Source: Amphritea atlantica
GTDB taxonomy: Bacteria > Pseudomonadota > Gammaproteobacteria > Pseudomonadales > Balneatricaceae
Length of the DNA stretch: 64,000 nt
Direction of reading: 5' to 3'
Assembly (NCBI RefSeq): GCF_018860855.1
Contig: NZ_JAHKQE010000004.1
Coordinates: forward strand, 1 to 64,000
Position numbers and translations under genes: made by a program
In this document: piece by piece, positions 1 through 8,485 of the stretch
Layout of the letters: every line of letters starts with the position of its first letter
How positions within the stretch are numbered: position 1 is the first letter of the stretch
The notes under the pieces: generated by a model
Told to the model about the DNA's origin: nothing
Databases searched by the model: none
Seen by the model: the letters and a program-made list of their open reading frames with translations, nothing else

Positions 1-534
1 GCTCTGCCGCCGGATTTCTTCGCCAAACTGACGCCCCACTGGCAGCGCCACAACGCTCTGCGCAGCGACTACGCCCGCCGCCAGGCCCTGGTGGAGATCG
101 ACGTTCTGGTGGCCCAGGCCCTGGGCCTCACCCTGGAAGAGTTGCTCACCATCTACCGCGTCCAGTTCCCCGTCATGCGCCAGTACGAAGCCGAAACCTT
201 CTACGACCAGAACGGCCGCATCGTATTCACCCCCAGCAAGGGTCTCACCGGCGTCGGCTTGCCCCGCAAAGCCCGCCCGGCGGATTTGAAGGCGGACATT
301 CACTACGCTATTGACAGTCCAACCCGTCAAGAAAAGGGTATTGCCCTCGGTTGGGAGGATATACAGCATTTGCAGCACGGTTGTGTCAGTAAAACGTATA
401 TGGATGACACCCTGCCGCCTGCCAACGGCGCACCTGAAGGCCCGGTTGAACGTACAGTGGAATACCAAGCCCCGTTCTTCAAACCCGACAGAGAAGAAGA
501 CTATCGGATAGCGTGGGAAGTGTTTGCGAAATAA
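1..534 (+). CDS. Adenine-specific DNA methylase, C-terminal end (partial)
   Basis: Only the 3' end is in the window: frame 1 is open from base 1 to the TAA at 532-534, so the start lies to the left. The visible 177 residues resemble the C-terminus of large Eco57I-type methylase or restriction-modification proteins. Recognisable signatures are the block around 'IYRVQFPVMRQYEAETFYD', the following 'GRIVFTPSKGL', the 'GWEDI' segment and the terminal 'DREEDYRIAWEVF'. Such proteins methylate adenine in DNA and occur in restriction and DISARM-like islands. The catalytic NPPY and SAM-binding motifs are outside the window, so activity cannot be judged. The first 290 or so bases are clearly richer in G+C than the rest of the same gene, which suggests a recombinant junction. 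Confidence 0.7.
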   Translation, partial: ALPPDFFAKLTPHWQRHNALRSDYARRQALVEIDVLVAQALGLTLEELLTIYRVQFPVMRQYEAETFYDQNGRIVFTPSKGLTGVGLPRKARPADLKADIHYAIDSPTRQEKGIALGWEDIQHLQHGCVSKTYMDDTLPPANGAPEGPVERTVEYQAPFFKPDREEDYRIAWEVFAK

Positions 535-604
535 TGGTTTCGATATCGTAAAAAGTACATGGTTAGACCCCGTTAGGGTTTATAAACAGATAAGGATATT
601 TTAA

Positions 605-1276
605 ATGAAGAAGGTCGTGTTTATTGAAGACCACGTTGTGCCGCAGCTCTTTACCAGTGCCTTGGAAGCCTACTCTTTCGAGCATAAGGTGAGTAAAGGT
701 GGGAAATCATATAAAAATTTAGAAACGTTTGGTCTTTTGTGGGGCTATGTCATTCCAGAAAAATTGGATAGTCCTGCTAAGGTGATTGCAACCATGTGCA
801 CAGTTGAAACTTCAGCGACACGTCATAAGGAATGGGTGAGTCCGAACTTTGAATCTCTTGCTGCGAAGAAAAAATTCTTTCAATCATATTGGCCAAACAT
901 CGAGTTGGTAGGCACCTTTCATTCACATCCCTATGCCAGCTTCAGTGAAGTAAAAGAGCTTAAAGGTTGGCGAGCCTCCGATGCTGATGAACAATTTTTT
1001 CCCTATATTCATGAAGTCATCGCTCCGGAGCAGGATGCCTTGGCTCACCTGATTGTTACGGTTACTGAACTTCAAAAACGAGGCTGGGCCTACCCTGATC
1101 GTTTGTCTGGTAGTGAGCGTAATAAAGGATTCGCGCTGACGGCTGATGATTACAAGATTTGGATACGCGGTTATACCAGTGACCGTATTTTAGACGAAGA
1201 GTCAGAGGATTTTTCTTATAGCTTTGCTGACGACAGTGATCTTGATATTCCGTCACTACAAAATCGGTTTATATGA
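605..1276 (+). CDS. JAB/MPN (JAMM) metalloprotease-like protein
   Basis: This 223-residue protein carries a JAMM zinc-site signature: H-S-H-P in 'GTFHSHPYASF', followed by S-D-A-D about 15 residues later, the usual HxHP...SxxD arrangement. In this superfamily the motif coordinates zinc and cleaves isopeptide or peptide bonds. Bacterial members in defence islands often sit beside ubiquitin-like, E1-like or E2-like proteins. No intact E1 or ubiquitin-like gene is visible here. The start is supported by an AAGGA ribosome site ('gataaggatattttaaATG'). It lies 70 bases after the methylase. Its stop codon overlaps the ATG of a short broken frame (ATGA at 1273-1276), as if a partner gene once followed. 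Which system it belongs to is unknown. Confidence 0.75.
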   Translation: MKKVVFIEDHVVPQLFTSALEAYSFEHKVSKGGKSYKNLETFGLLWGYVIPEKLDSPAKVIATMCTVETSATRHKEWVSPNFESLAAKKKFFQSYWPNIELVGTFHSHPYASFSEVKELKGWRASDADEQFFPYIHEVIAPEQDALAHLIVTVTELQKRGWAYPDRLSGSERNKGFALTADDYKIWIRGYTSDRILDEESEDFSYSFADDSDLDIPSLQNRFI

Positions 1277-1572
1277 TCATCTTTAATCATCGCGAAGATG
1301 AAGTCGATAGGATGTATTTTGAGCCGCCATGGTTAGCTATAACTCACTAGGTATGAATACAGGCCTTGAACTTAGAAATCCCCTCTTGATGAGAGGCCTA
1401 CTGATTGGTTTTCTCGCTTGGATAAGTTGGCCGTGAGCATTAACTCAAACGCTATTGAGAGGCCAATTGTCCTTGCACTGAGATCTCGCCGCTGAGTGTT
1501 TTAGAAAAATACCTGGATGCTTGCTACGGCGAGTTTTATGTTGAATTTTTGTTTTTTAAAGGTGGTATACCT
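1273..1572 (+). pseudogene. Decayed reading frame between the JAB gene and zorA
   Basis: Three short protein-like stretches follow each other in different frames. Frame 1 starts at ATG 1273, overlapping the JAB stop, and reads 25 residues (MIIFNHREDEVDRM...) to TAG 1348. Frame 2, open 1376-1495, reads 'LDKLAVSINSNAIERPIVL' and ends in ALRSRR-stop. Frame 1 then resumes with VLEKYLDACYGEFYVEFLFF up to the zorA start. A single-base change near 1490 would join the last two. This looks like a frameshifted remnant of a gene once translationally coupled to the JAB protein. I do not recognise the family. Chance open frames remain possible. Confidence 0.35.
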
Positions 1573-3195
1573 ATGTTCTCAGCTCCTTTGGAGAACGCTG
1601 TAGCCTCAGTTGAAATTGGTATGGTAACTGATGGTTTTATTGCGTTGTTGTTGTTTGTTTTTTTATTGGCGTGTTTATTGAAAAGAACCAATAAGCTGCA
1701 TGCTTTTACTCAGTATGCGCCGACGCTGCTGACAACTCTGGGTATTTTGGGCACCTTTTTTGGCATTGTTTCAGGTTTGCTTGCATTCGATGTGACAAAT
1801 ATTGATAGCAGTATCGAGGGGCTGCTGGGAGGGATGAAAACAGCGTTTATCACTAGCCTTGTCGGTATGTTCCTCTCGATTTTATATAAGGTATTAGTCT
1901 CTATCGGTATTCTTTATGTCGTTGATAGTAAAGCGATCGATGAAGACCAAATTGGAGCAGCGGACTTATATCGCGTGTTGCAGGAACAGCGGGATGGCAT
2001 AAGTACCCTAAACCAAGCGATTGGCAGTGGCGATGAGTCAAGCCTTACCGGTCAGCTTAAGTTGTTGCGCTCCGATATGAATGATGCTCAAAAACAGTCA
2101 CGCAGAGAGTTTGAAGAGTTTCAGGAGAAGCTTTGGATCAAGTTGCAGGACTTCGCCGATATGCTTTCTAAATCGGCCACCGAAGCGGTGATTGATGCAC
2201 TTCGGCAGGTGATTACCGATTTCAATAACAACTTAACTGAGCAGTTTGGTGAGAACTTTAAGGAACTCAATAAAGCGGTTGAGAAGCTGGTCCAATGGCA
2301 GGATAACTATAAAGGCCAAATCGACGATATGACACAGCAATATGCTCAGGGCGTGACGGCGATTACAGAAACTCAGATGGCGGTGTCTAAAATTCAGGAA
2401 CATACCCATCAAATTCCAGAGTCGATGAACAAGTTGGGCGATGTGATGACGGTTAATCAGCATCAGATTGATGAGTTGGGCCGTCACTTAGAAGCTTTCC
2501 AAGATGTTCGCGATAAGGCTGTTGAAGCCGTACCACAGCTGAAAGAGCAGATTGGTTTAACGGTTGAAAGTGTTAATGATGCTTCTAAACAGCTCGTTGA
2601 GGGAATAGGAAAGGTTAGTGAAACATTGCAGACATCTATCTCTCAGAGTGCCACTGAGTTTCAAGAAAGTGCGTTTAGTGCCAACCAGTCGTTGGTCGGT
2701 GCGTCGGATGTCATACAGAAAAGTACCGAAGAGACAGGTGTATTGCTAAAAGATCTCAGTGAGGAGTTGAACAGCACTTTCCGAACCCTTGCCGCCGATA
2801 TGAATGAGCAAAATAAATCGATCAGTGATGCGTTGCGAGAATCCGGGAAAGCGGTTGTTGAAGAGGCGGCCACTAGCCGTCAATTATTTGAATCTGGTTT
2901 AGAGTCAATGCGCAATCAACTGACAAATAGTCTCGAACAGATGGCTGATCAACAGTCTACCCAGGTTCAAGGACTGATTGCGGGCCTTAAGGAATCAATG
3001 GAAGAGGCGATGCGTAAGAGTGCAGAGTCTGTGGAAGGCGGTGTTGAGATCCTTGATCAGGCGTTACAGTCTGAAATTAATCGAGCGATGGAGCAGATGG
3101 GGGCTGCACTGGTGTCTATCACTGGTAAATTTACCGACGATTATCAAGCTCTGGTGAATCAGATGGATCGTGTGATTCGTACTTCAGTTGAATAA
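1573..3195 (+). CDS. zorA: Zorya motor protein ZorA (MotA/TolQ/ExbB proton channel family)
   Basis: The protein is 540 residues from ATG 1573, chosen over the TTG at 1549 because AAAGGTGG lies 8 bases upstream. Three hydrophobic segments (about residues 20-37, 51-71 and 90-117) include the MotA/ExbB-like 'TLLTTLGILGTFFGIVSGLL' and GGMKTAFITSLVGM stretches. They are followed by some 420 residues of soluble helical, coiled-coil-like tail. This layout is that of Zorya ZorA, which forms an inner-membrane proton-driven motor with ZorB and uses its long cytoplasmic tail to signal phage invasion to effector nucleases (established for the family). zorB follows 9 bases later, supporting an operon. Confidence is high for the family and good for Zorya in particular. 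Confidence 0.88.
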   Translation: MFSAPLENAVASVEIGMVTDGFIALLLFVFLLACLLKRTNKLHAFTQYAPTLLTTLGILGTFFGIVSGLLAFDVTNIDSSIEGLLGGMKTAFITSLVGMFLSILYKVLVSIGILYVVDSKAIDEDQIGAADLYRVLQEQRDGISTLNQAIGSGDESSLTGQLKLLRSDMNDAQKQSRREFEEFQEKLWIKLQDFADMLSKSATEAVIDALRQVITDFNNNLTEQFGENFKELNKAVEKLVQWQDNYKGQIDDMTQQYAQGVTAITETQMAVSKIQEHTHQIPESMNKLGDVMTVNQHQIDELGRHLEAFQDVRDKAVEAVPQLKEQIGLTVESVNDASKQLVEGIGKVSETLQTSISQSATEFQESAFSANQSLVGASDVIQKSTEETGVLLKDLSEELNSTFRTLAADMNEQNKSISDALRESGKAVVEEAATSRQLFESGLESMRNQLTNSLEQMADQQSTQVQGLIAGLKESMEEAMRKSAESVEGGVEILDQALQSEINRAMEQMGAALVSITGKFTDDYQALVNQMDRVIRTSVE

Positions 3196-3204
3196 GGAAA
3201 TAAC

Positions 3205-3933
3205 ATGGCTGATTTCTTGAAATCACGTGCGTCAGAGCAGGAAGAAACCCATTGGCTGTCCGTCTCTGATTTGATGGCGGGGCTAATGGTGGTGTTTCTG
3301 TTTATCGCCATTGCACTAATGCGCGATGCATTGGAAGAGAGTCGCAGAGCCGAATATCAACGAGATCGTATCAAGGAGGTAGCTGTCGCTTATCAGGAGA
3401 CTCAGGTTGATATCTATAATGCCTTGGTGAGTGAATTCTCTGCTGACCTTCAAAAGTGGGATGCGGAGATTGATAAGGATACTTTGACTTTCACCTTTAA
3501 CTCTCCAGAGGTGCTCTTTGCACAAGGTAAACAGGAGTTGAAAGATGAGTATCGCGAGTTGCTAGCTGATTTTTTTCCAAGGTATATGGATGTCTTGGAT
3601 CAGTATCGTGACTCCATTAACGAAGTCCGTATAGAAGGGCACACCAGTAGCCGGTGGAATAATACGACAACACCGACTGAGGCTTATTTTCTTAATATGC
3701 AGCTGTCGCAAGGGCGCACACGCAGTGTGTTGGAATATGTTTACAGCTTAGCGGAGGTGACTCCTTACCAAGGCTGGATTAAATCGCATATTGCCGCCGT
3801 CGGTTTCTCTTCATCCAAACCGGTGCTTGATGAGTATAACAATGAAGATTTCGGTAAAAGCCGCCGTGTGACATTTAGAGTGATCTCCAATGCGGATATT
3901 CGCATCAAACAGATTTTGGAGATTGATGGATGA
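3205..3933 (+). CDS. zorB: Zorya stator protein ZorB (MotB/OmpA-like)
   Basis: This 242-residue protein has an N-terminal membrane segment (about residues 21-39, 'SDLMAGLMVVFLFIAIALM') with Asp22 at its start. That matches the conserved proton-carrying aspartate of MotB-type stators. A short linker leads to a C-terminal OmpA/MotB-like peptidoglycan-binding domain with 'VRIEGHTSS', the LSQGRTRSV helix and 'KSRRVTFRV'. In Zorya, ZorB dimers sit inside a ZorA pentamer and anchor the motor in the cell wall. The ribosome site AAGGAAATAAC precedes the ATG, and the 3' end overlaps the next gene by four bases (ATGA), so the HNH protein is probably co-translated. Confidence 0.88.
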   Translation: MADFLKSRASEQEETHWLSVSDLMAGLMVVFLFIAIALMRDALEESRRAEYQRDRIKEVAVAYQETQVDIYNALVSEFSADLQKWDAEIDKDTLTFTFNSPEVLFAQGKQELKDEYRELLADFFPRYMDVLDQYRDSINEVRIEGHTSSRWNNTTTPTEAYFLNMQLSQGRTRSVLEYVYSLAEVTPYQGWIKSHIAAVGFSSSKPVLDEYNNEDFGKSRRVTFRVISNADIRIKQILEIDG

Positions 3934-5048
3934 GGCTGCATTTTCCCGTTGATGCCATTTGGCGGCAAGTTAGCCGGATGGGGGCTTCAAAACGTGAATA
4001 TACACTGGATAGCGTGATTCAGGAGCCTTTGCCACCGATTGTAACATCGACGGGCGGGGTTGATGTCACCATTGATGAAGTGGATACCGCTGGCGGCTTG
4101 TTGAGTTGTCACGGAGCACAAGTTGTTCTGTATATACCAGATCATGGAAAAAATGTAGATCGTGTGCTGCACAAGGGTAGCGATGGTCGGCGAGTTCATA
4201 TTGCTGACTGTATGACTTTAGAGCAAATGCGCCAGAAAAACCGTTTTCAACGCTACCGTGCGGTGGTTAATGTGACTGGTGATTTTGATGTCTTTGGCTA
4301 TTCGGCGGAACAGGGTAAGAAAGTTGAGAGTACTGCTCGATTGCAAGTGTGCATTAATTGCTTGAAGCATCTCAATTATAAAGGCTATATGACAGAGCCT
4401 AGACGTCAGTTAGAGATACGTAAGAACTTTAATTTAAAAGGTTTTTTTGCTGAAAGCAGTACGCTCTTTCGTTATCTTCCAACATCGTTTATTGAAAAAA
4501 AGAGTGGCTATACCGACGATTGGAAATTGATCTCGGATAAGTATCGAGCGAGTAAAAATTTTCAATGTGAAAGCTGCCATGTTGATCTTAATGCGCATAA
4601 AAATTTACTGCATACCCATCATATTGATGGTGTTAAACGTAATAACCAAAGCAGCAACCTGATGGCGGTTTGTGCCGATTGCCATCGAAAGCAGCCGCTA
4701 CATGATCATATGTTTATTAAAGCTAAAGATATGGCGCTGCTACAAAGGTTAAGACGATCACAGGGGATTATTGGTAGTAAAGCGCAGTGGTCTGATCTGT
4801 TTGAGTTAATTGACCCACCTTATAGTGGTCTTTTGCGTCTATATCAAAAAGATGGTGCTGCCAGGCCCGAAATTGGGTATGAACTTGCGGGCGCTCATGG
4901 TGAAGTGGTGGCCGAAATCGAAATCGCTTGGCCTGATGCCAAATTTGCCGTGGTGGGGGATGATAATGTGAAAACACTTTTATTTGGCATGGGTTGGAAA
5001 GCCGTAACGCTAGAAGATGCTTTACGCAAATTTAGGGATAAGCGGTAA
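3930..5048 (+). CDS. zorE: HNH endonuclease, ZorE-like effector of Zorya type II
   Basis: The 372-residue protein has a clear HNH/McrA-type module at about residues 213-255. It comprises a CxxC zinc pair (C213, C216), the catalytic 'HTHHIDG' (H230/H231), N243 in 'NQSSNLMAVC', and a second CxxCH (C248, C251, H252). In Zorya type II the third gene encodes the HNH nuclease ZorE, so position and domain agree. Two further features stand out: an extra CINC pair near residue 141, and a C-terminal segment 'EVVAEIEIAWPDAKFAVV' plus GW, which resembles a small nuclease-fold domain found at the ends of defence helicases. The start overlaps the zorB stop. A longer or different HNH protein replacing ZorE cannot be excluded. 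Confidence 0.75.
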   Translation: MRLHFPVDAIWRQVSRMGASKREYTLDSVIQEPLPPIVTSTGGVDVTIDEVDTAGGLLSCHGAQVVLYIPDHGKNVDRVLHKGSDGRRVHIADCMTLEQMRQKNRFQRYRAVVNVTGDFDVFGYSAEQGKKVESTARLQVCINCLKHLNYKGYMTEPRRQLEIRKNFNLKGFFAESSTLFRYLPTSFIEKKSGYTDDWKLISDKYRASKNFQCESCHVDLNAHKNLLHTHHIDGVKRNNQSSNLMAVCADCHRKQPLHDHMFIKAKDMALLQRLRRSQGIIGSKAQWSDLFELIDPPYSGLLRLYQKDGAARPEIGYELAGAHGEVVAEIEIAWPDAKFAVVGDDNVKTLLFGMGWKAVTLEDALRKFRDKR

Positions 5049-5105
5049 TGACGTAAATAACATCCCTAAACTAATAGGATTAACCCGTTACAAGGACAAG
5101 CAGAA

Positions 5106-7586
5106 ATGCATACAAAAAATCTAGAAATTCTAAAAAATGAAGCTTCCAGACTGATTGAGTTGGAAAGCCGCTTACTAACAAGTATCAGAGATACTCCAGG
5201 GTTGGTTTCGGGGGAGCGTCATTCGGTACAAACATTCGATTCTAAATCAATTCTGCAAGGTCTAGAGGTTCTATCTGGAGAGCGTCATAAACTCGAAACG
5301 ATGGACATGGTAGTTGCTGTTGTTGGCACAATGAAAGCAGGGAAGTCCACGACAATTAATGCGATAGTTGGTAATGAGATTTTACCTAACCGCAATGGTC
5401 CGATGACCTCTATACCCACACTGATTCGTCATACTAAAGGCAATATTACACCTACGGTCAGTTTCAAGAATAATGCGCCGATTAATGATCTTTGTATGGC
5501 ATTATTCGATGTTTTTGGAAATAAACCAGATGTTGTGGCGCGGCTCTATGAAGAGTCTACTGATATGGCCGATGTCATCGATTTTGTTAAAAGTAGGGAG
5601 AAAGTTAAAACGAATTACCAAGGTCGAGAAGGTATTTTTGAACTTCTTAAAATGGTTAATGACTTGGTCCGAATTTGTCGTGAACTTGGGCAGGAGTTCC
5701 CATTTTCTGATTACGATGAGATGCATGAGTTGCCGGTTATTGAAGTAGAGTTTACCTCTTTGTCCGAAAAGGAAAGTGGTCTAGGTAATCTAACCCTTCT
5801 TGATACCCCAGGACCAAATGAGGCCGGTCAGCAACACCTTAAAGCTATGATGCGCGATCAATTACGTAAAGCTTCTGCTGTTATTGCAGTATTGAACTAT
5901 ACCCAACTAAAGTCTGAAAGTGATGAGGATCTACGTAATGAAGTCAATGCTATCGCTGACATGGCAAAGGGGCGGATGTACGCCTTCGTAAATAAGTTTG
6001 ATCAACGCTCCTACAACGATCCGGATGAAGAGGGCGTAAAAAAAATGGTTAATAATCTATTAGCAGGCTCAATTCCAGAGGACAGTGTTTTTGCTGTCTC
6101 TGCTCAGCAAGCGTTCTTGGGCGAGGTGATTCAGAAGTTTATTCGTGACAACGGAACATTACCTGATCCTGATGAGTATCCTTGGGTCGAGGAGTTTGCC
6201 AGGGATTGTTTTGGTCGTAATTGGCAAACTAATCTCAATAATATTGACGAGGTTCTAAAGGAAGCTAGAAGTTATTGGATAGATTCAGGTTTCGAATTGC
6301 CATTGGAAAAGGTAGTACATGCTGCACATCAGAGTGCCGCCTATTATGCCCTTGACTCAACCGCATCCAAGTTAGTCTTCTTATCGGAAAGGATATCTAA
6401 CTTCGTCAATGGCCGCGAAACTGCATTACAGAAGACAACTCTCGAACTTCAGGAGTGTATAGCTGCTTTAAAGTCAGATGTTGATCGTATTTCTGCATTG
6501 AGAGAAAGCAAAGAAAAACAATCAACTGAACTTTTTAATAACCTTAAGGCTTATATTGAAACTTGTTTAACTGAGGCTATCAGAGAGGCTACTAAAATAG
6601 TAAATCAGCTATTTACTGATGGTGTTATAGAGCACAAGAAGGAAAAGGAAAAGACAGATAGTGCCTCCGCTGCTAAACGTGCAAAAGCTGGGAAAAACAG
6701 TACTCATAGCCAAGTAAAAAGAACACTTGGGATGGCTGAACTTTTTGAGCCTATGCGCAATCTTAAAAACAATGAAAGAATAAAGCAAAGTAATGGAAGT
6801 AATGGAAGTAATAAGGAAAAACTTGATATAGGAAAAAGAAAAATTGAGTTCCCAACTAGGGAGGAAGCGAAGAAATTCGTGTCGAATTTTGAAAAGGCAT
6901 TACAGCCACCAACCTTGAAGCTTAATGAAAATATGTCAGTTGCTGTTGATAACGCATTAGGGCGCTTTGAGCACGAACTTAAGTCTGAAATCGTAGTACA
7001 AGCAGGTGAAATATTAAATGAAGTGAGCGACCGCCTTGGTCGGGAAGGTTTCGATATTTCCTTGAAAATACCGTCAGATGTCCAGGCTAAATCTTTGGGG
7101 CTAGCCATTTTTTCAATGGGCAGTGGTATTCGTGAAGATACTAAGACAGTTACCCGTCTTAAGGAGCAAGGTAGTGCTTTTGGAGGAGTGAAACGATTCT
7201 TTGGTGATTTTTTTGGTGCTGATTGGGGATACGATGAAGTTAAAGAAGTTATCGACGTCTACAAGGTTTCTTTGGATGACCTTAACACACAAACTCAGAA
7301 GACTATTAAAAAGCAGGGTAATAATTGGCGTTATGAAATAGAGAAAGAGGTTGAAGAACCGGTGAGAGCGGTACTGGGTAGTTTCTTTGATGAGCTTGAG
7401 AAAAAGGTCGAAGTAGTAAGAGGTGATCTCCTTCAGGGAATTCATGATAAAGAAAAGAGTCAAAGTGAACAGGACGAGTTACTGAGTGGACTCAAAGCTA
7501 TTGCTAAGAATGTACCAGGTATAATAGAAGATTCTGAGGAGTTAAAGGGGGATGCCCTTCAGAATCTTGAGGAGAAGTCTGTATGA
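5106..7586 (+). CDS. Dynamin-like GTPase, CrfC/YjdA type
   Basis: The 826-residue protein has the G1 P-loop 'VGTMKAGKST' (residues 73-81), 'LPNRNGPMTSIPTLIRH' in the switch region, G3 'LLDTPGPNE' and a G4-like 'VNKFDQ', followed by long helical stalk-like segments. These G motifs resemble Escherichia coli YjdA/CrfC, a dynamin-family GTPase encoded next to yjcZ. That pairing is reproduced here, since the next gene is YjcZ-like and overlaps it by four bases. Bacterial dynamins remodel membranes, and some act in phage resistance. It lies 57 bases after the HNH gene on the same strand. A basic, Ser/Asn-rich linker with short repeats lies around residues 520-580. Co-transcription with Zorya is possible but not shown. 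Confidence 0.8.
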   Translation: MHTKNLEILKNEASRLIELESRLLTSIRDTPGLVSGERHSVQTFDSKSILQGLEVLSGERHKLETMDMVVAVVGTMKAGKSTTINAIVGNEILPNRNGPMTSIPTLIRHTKGNITPTVSFKNNAPINDLCMALFDVFGNKPDVVARLYEESTDMADVIDFVKSREKVKTNYQGREGIFELLKMVNDLVRICRELGQEFPFSDYDEMHELPVIEVEFTSLSEKESGLGNLTLLDTPGPNEAGQQHLKAMMRDQLRKASAVIAVLNYTQLKSESDEDLRNEVNAIADMAKGRMYAFVNKFDQRSYNDPDEEGVKKMVNNLLAGSIPEDSVFAVSAQQAFLGEVIQKFIRDNGTLPDPDEYPWVEEFARDCFGRNWQTNLNNIDEVLKEARSYWIDSGFELPLEKVVHAAHQSAAYYALDSTASKLVFLSERISNFVNGRETALQKTTLELQECIAALKSDVDRISALRESKEKQSTELFNNLKAYIETCLTEAIREATKIVNQLFTDGVIEHKKEKEKTDSASAAKRAKAGKNSTHSQVKRTLGMAELFEPMRNLKNNERIKQSNGSNGSNKEKLDIGKRKIEFPTREEAKKFVSNFEKALQPPTLKLNENMSVAVDNALGRFEHELKSEIVVQAGEILNEVSDRLGREGFDISLKIPSDVQAKSLGLAIFSMGSGIREDTKTVTRLKEQGSAFGGVKRFFGDFFGADWGYDEVKEVIDVYKVSLDDLNTQTQKTIKKQGNNWRYEIEKEVEEPVRAVLGSFFDELEKKVEVVRGDLLQGIHDKEKSQSEQDELLSGLKAIAKNVPGIIEDSEELKGDALQNLEEKSV

Positions 7587-8485
7587 CCAAGGGGGTCGCT
7601 ACAGCAATCGAACTATTTCCTGCGTTAAAGGATAAATGCGCAGTTAGGCTAATTGGTCGACTGAATAATGTTAAGGAGCAAAGTCGGGTACAGCAGGAAA
7701 AACAGGGTTTCATTAATGAGGTCGTGAGTTTTTTTACGGGAGAAACGCGTCGCCGACAAGACTACATTAATAAACAGTTGGTAGATGTAGTTGAAGATAC
7801 TTTAGACCAGTTAACTGATGTGATGGGTTCTGTAGCCCTGAATAGTCGCGTTCTGTGTATGGTGCTTGATGAACTGAAGAATCTTCAGTCACACACTGAA
7901 GCCATCGCGAATGAAGTCATTGACTTGAGAAGCAAGTTTGCTGAACTGGAGGATACATTAAATTTACGTTATAGCTTATTGAAAGATGCTGTTGAGGAAA
8001 TGGATAGTCGTATGAAAGCTCATCAACAGTTGGATATGGTGATTCATCGCTGGAAATCTAATGCACTGAATACTTTGCCATGCAGTTTACGTGGATATAG
8101 CGTGCTTGATCAGTTGTGGTGGGGAGATCTGGGCTTTTATATACAACAGTATCCAGGAGGGGAAGCAGATAAACTGATCCAATATTTGCATGATCAAGTG
8201 GTTGCTTGCTTTGCCAATGACCTGCAGGTTGAGGCTAGAACTAGAATATCTAGGGATGTTTGGATGGAGGAACCTTCAGGTTCTGTAATGGCTATGCCAA
8301 GTGTTATTCAGAGTATTAATTTACTGTCAGACTGGGCTGTTGAAGATAGCGCTCCTTTTGTTACTTTGATGTGTGGTCAGTTTACAGATAGTCAGCAGAT
8401 TTTGACGGTGCCACATCTCATGAGCGCTGAACGATTAGGTCGAGCGCTTGTTGGCGAATTTTTTGTAACGAGAGTAACGGCATGA
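7583..8485 (+). CDS. YjcZ/RdcB-family partner of the dynamin-like GTPase
   Basis: This 300-residue, mostly helical protein has no obvious catalytic motif. Length, gene order and features such as 'SVLDQLWWGDLGFY' match the YjcZ family, encoded beside the dynamin CrfC/YjdA in E. coli and also described as RdcB, a diguanylate cyclase regulator. An amphipathic or coiled-coil stretch spans about residues 85-155. It starts inside the stop codon of the dynamin gene (ATGA at 7583-7586) and ends inside the start codon of the patatin gene (8482-8485), so all three are probably made in fixed proportion. I infer an adaptor linking the GTPase to the lipase. The family call rests on memory of the E. coli pair, not on a search. 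Confidence 0.65.
   Translation: MTKGVATAIELFPALKDKCAVRLIGRLNNVKEQSRVQQEKQGFINEVVSFFTGETRRRQDYINKQLVDVVEDTLDQLTDVMGSVALNSRVLCMVLDELKNLQSHTEAIANEVIDLRSKFAELEDTLNLRYSLLKDAVEEMDSRMKAHQQLDMVIHRWKSNALNTLPCSLRGYSVLDQLWWGDLGFYIQQYPGGEADKLIQYLHDQVVACFANDLQVEARTRISRDVWMEEPSGSVMAMPSVIQSINLLSDWAVEDSAPFVTLMCGQFTDSQQILTVPHLMSAERLGRALVGEFFVTRVTA

Noticed and set aside
3316-3968. Leftward open frames across zorB
   Set aside because: They overlap a well-supported ZorB frame, lack ribosome sites and have no recognisable motif.
6795-6812. Short direct repeats (GGAAGTAAT) in the dynamin gene
   Set aside because: Only a few units encoding a Ser/Asn linker; ordinary low-complexity sequence.
6704-7463. Leftward Ser/Leu/Phe-rich frames within the dynamin gene
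   Set aside because: Composition is the antisense of the Lys/Glu-rich stalk helices; no ribosome sites.
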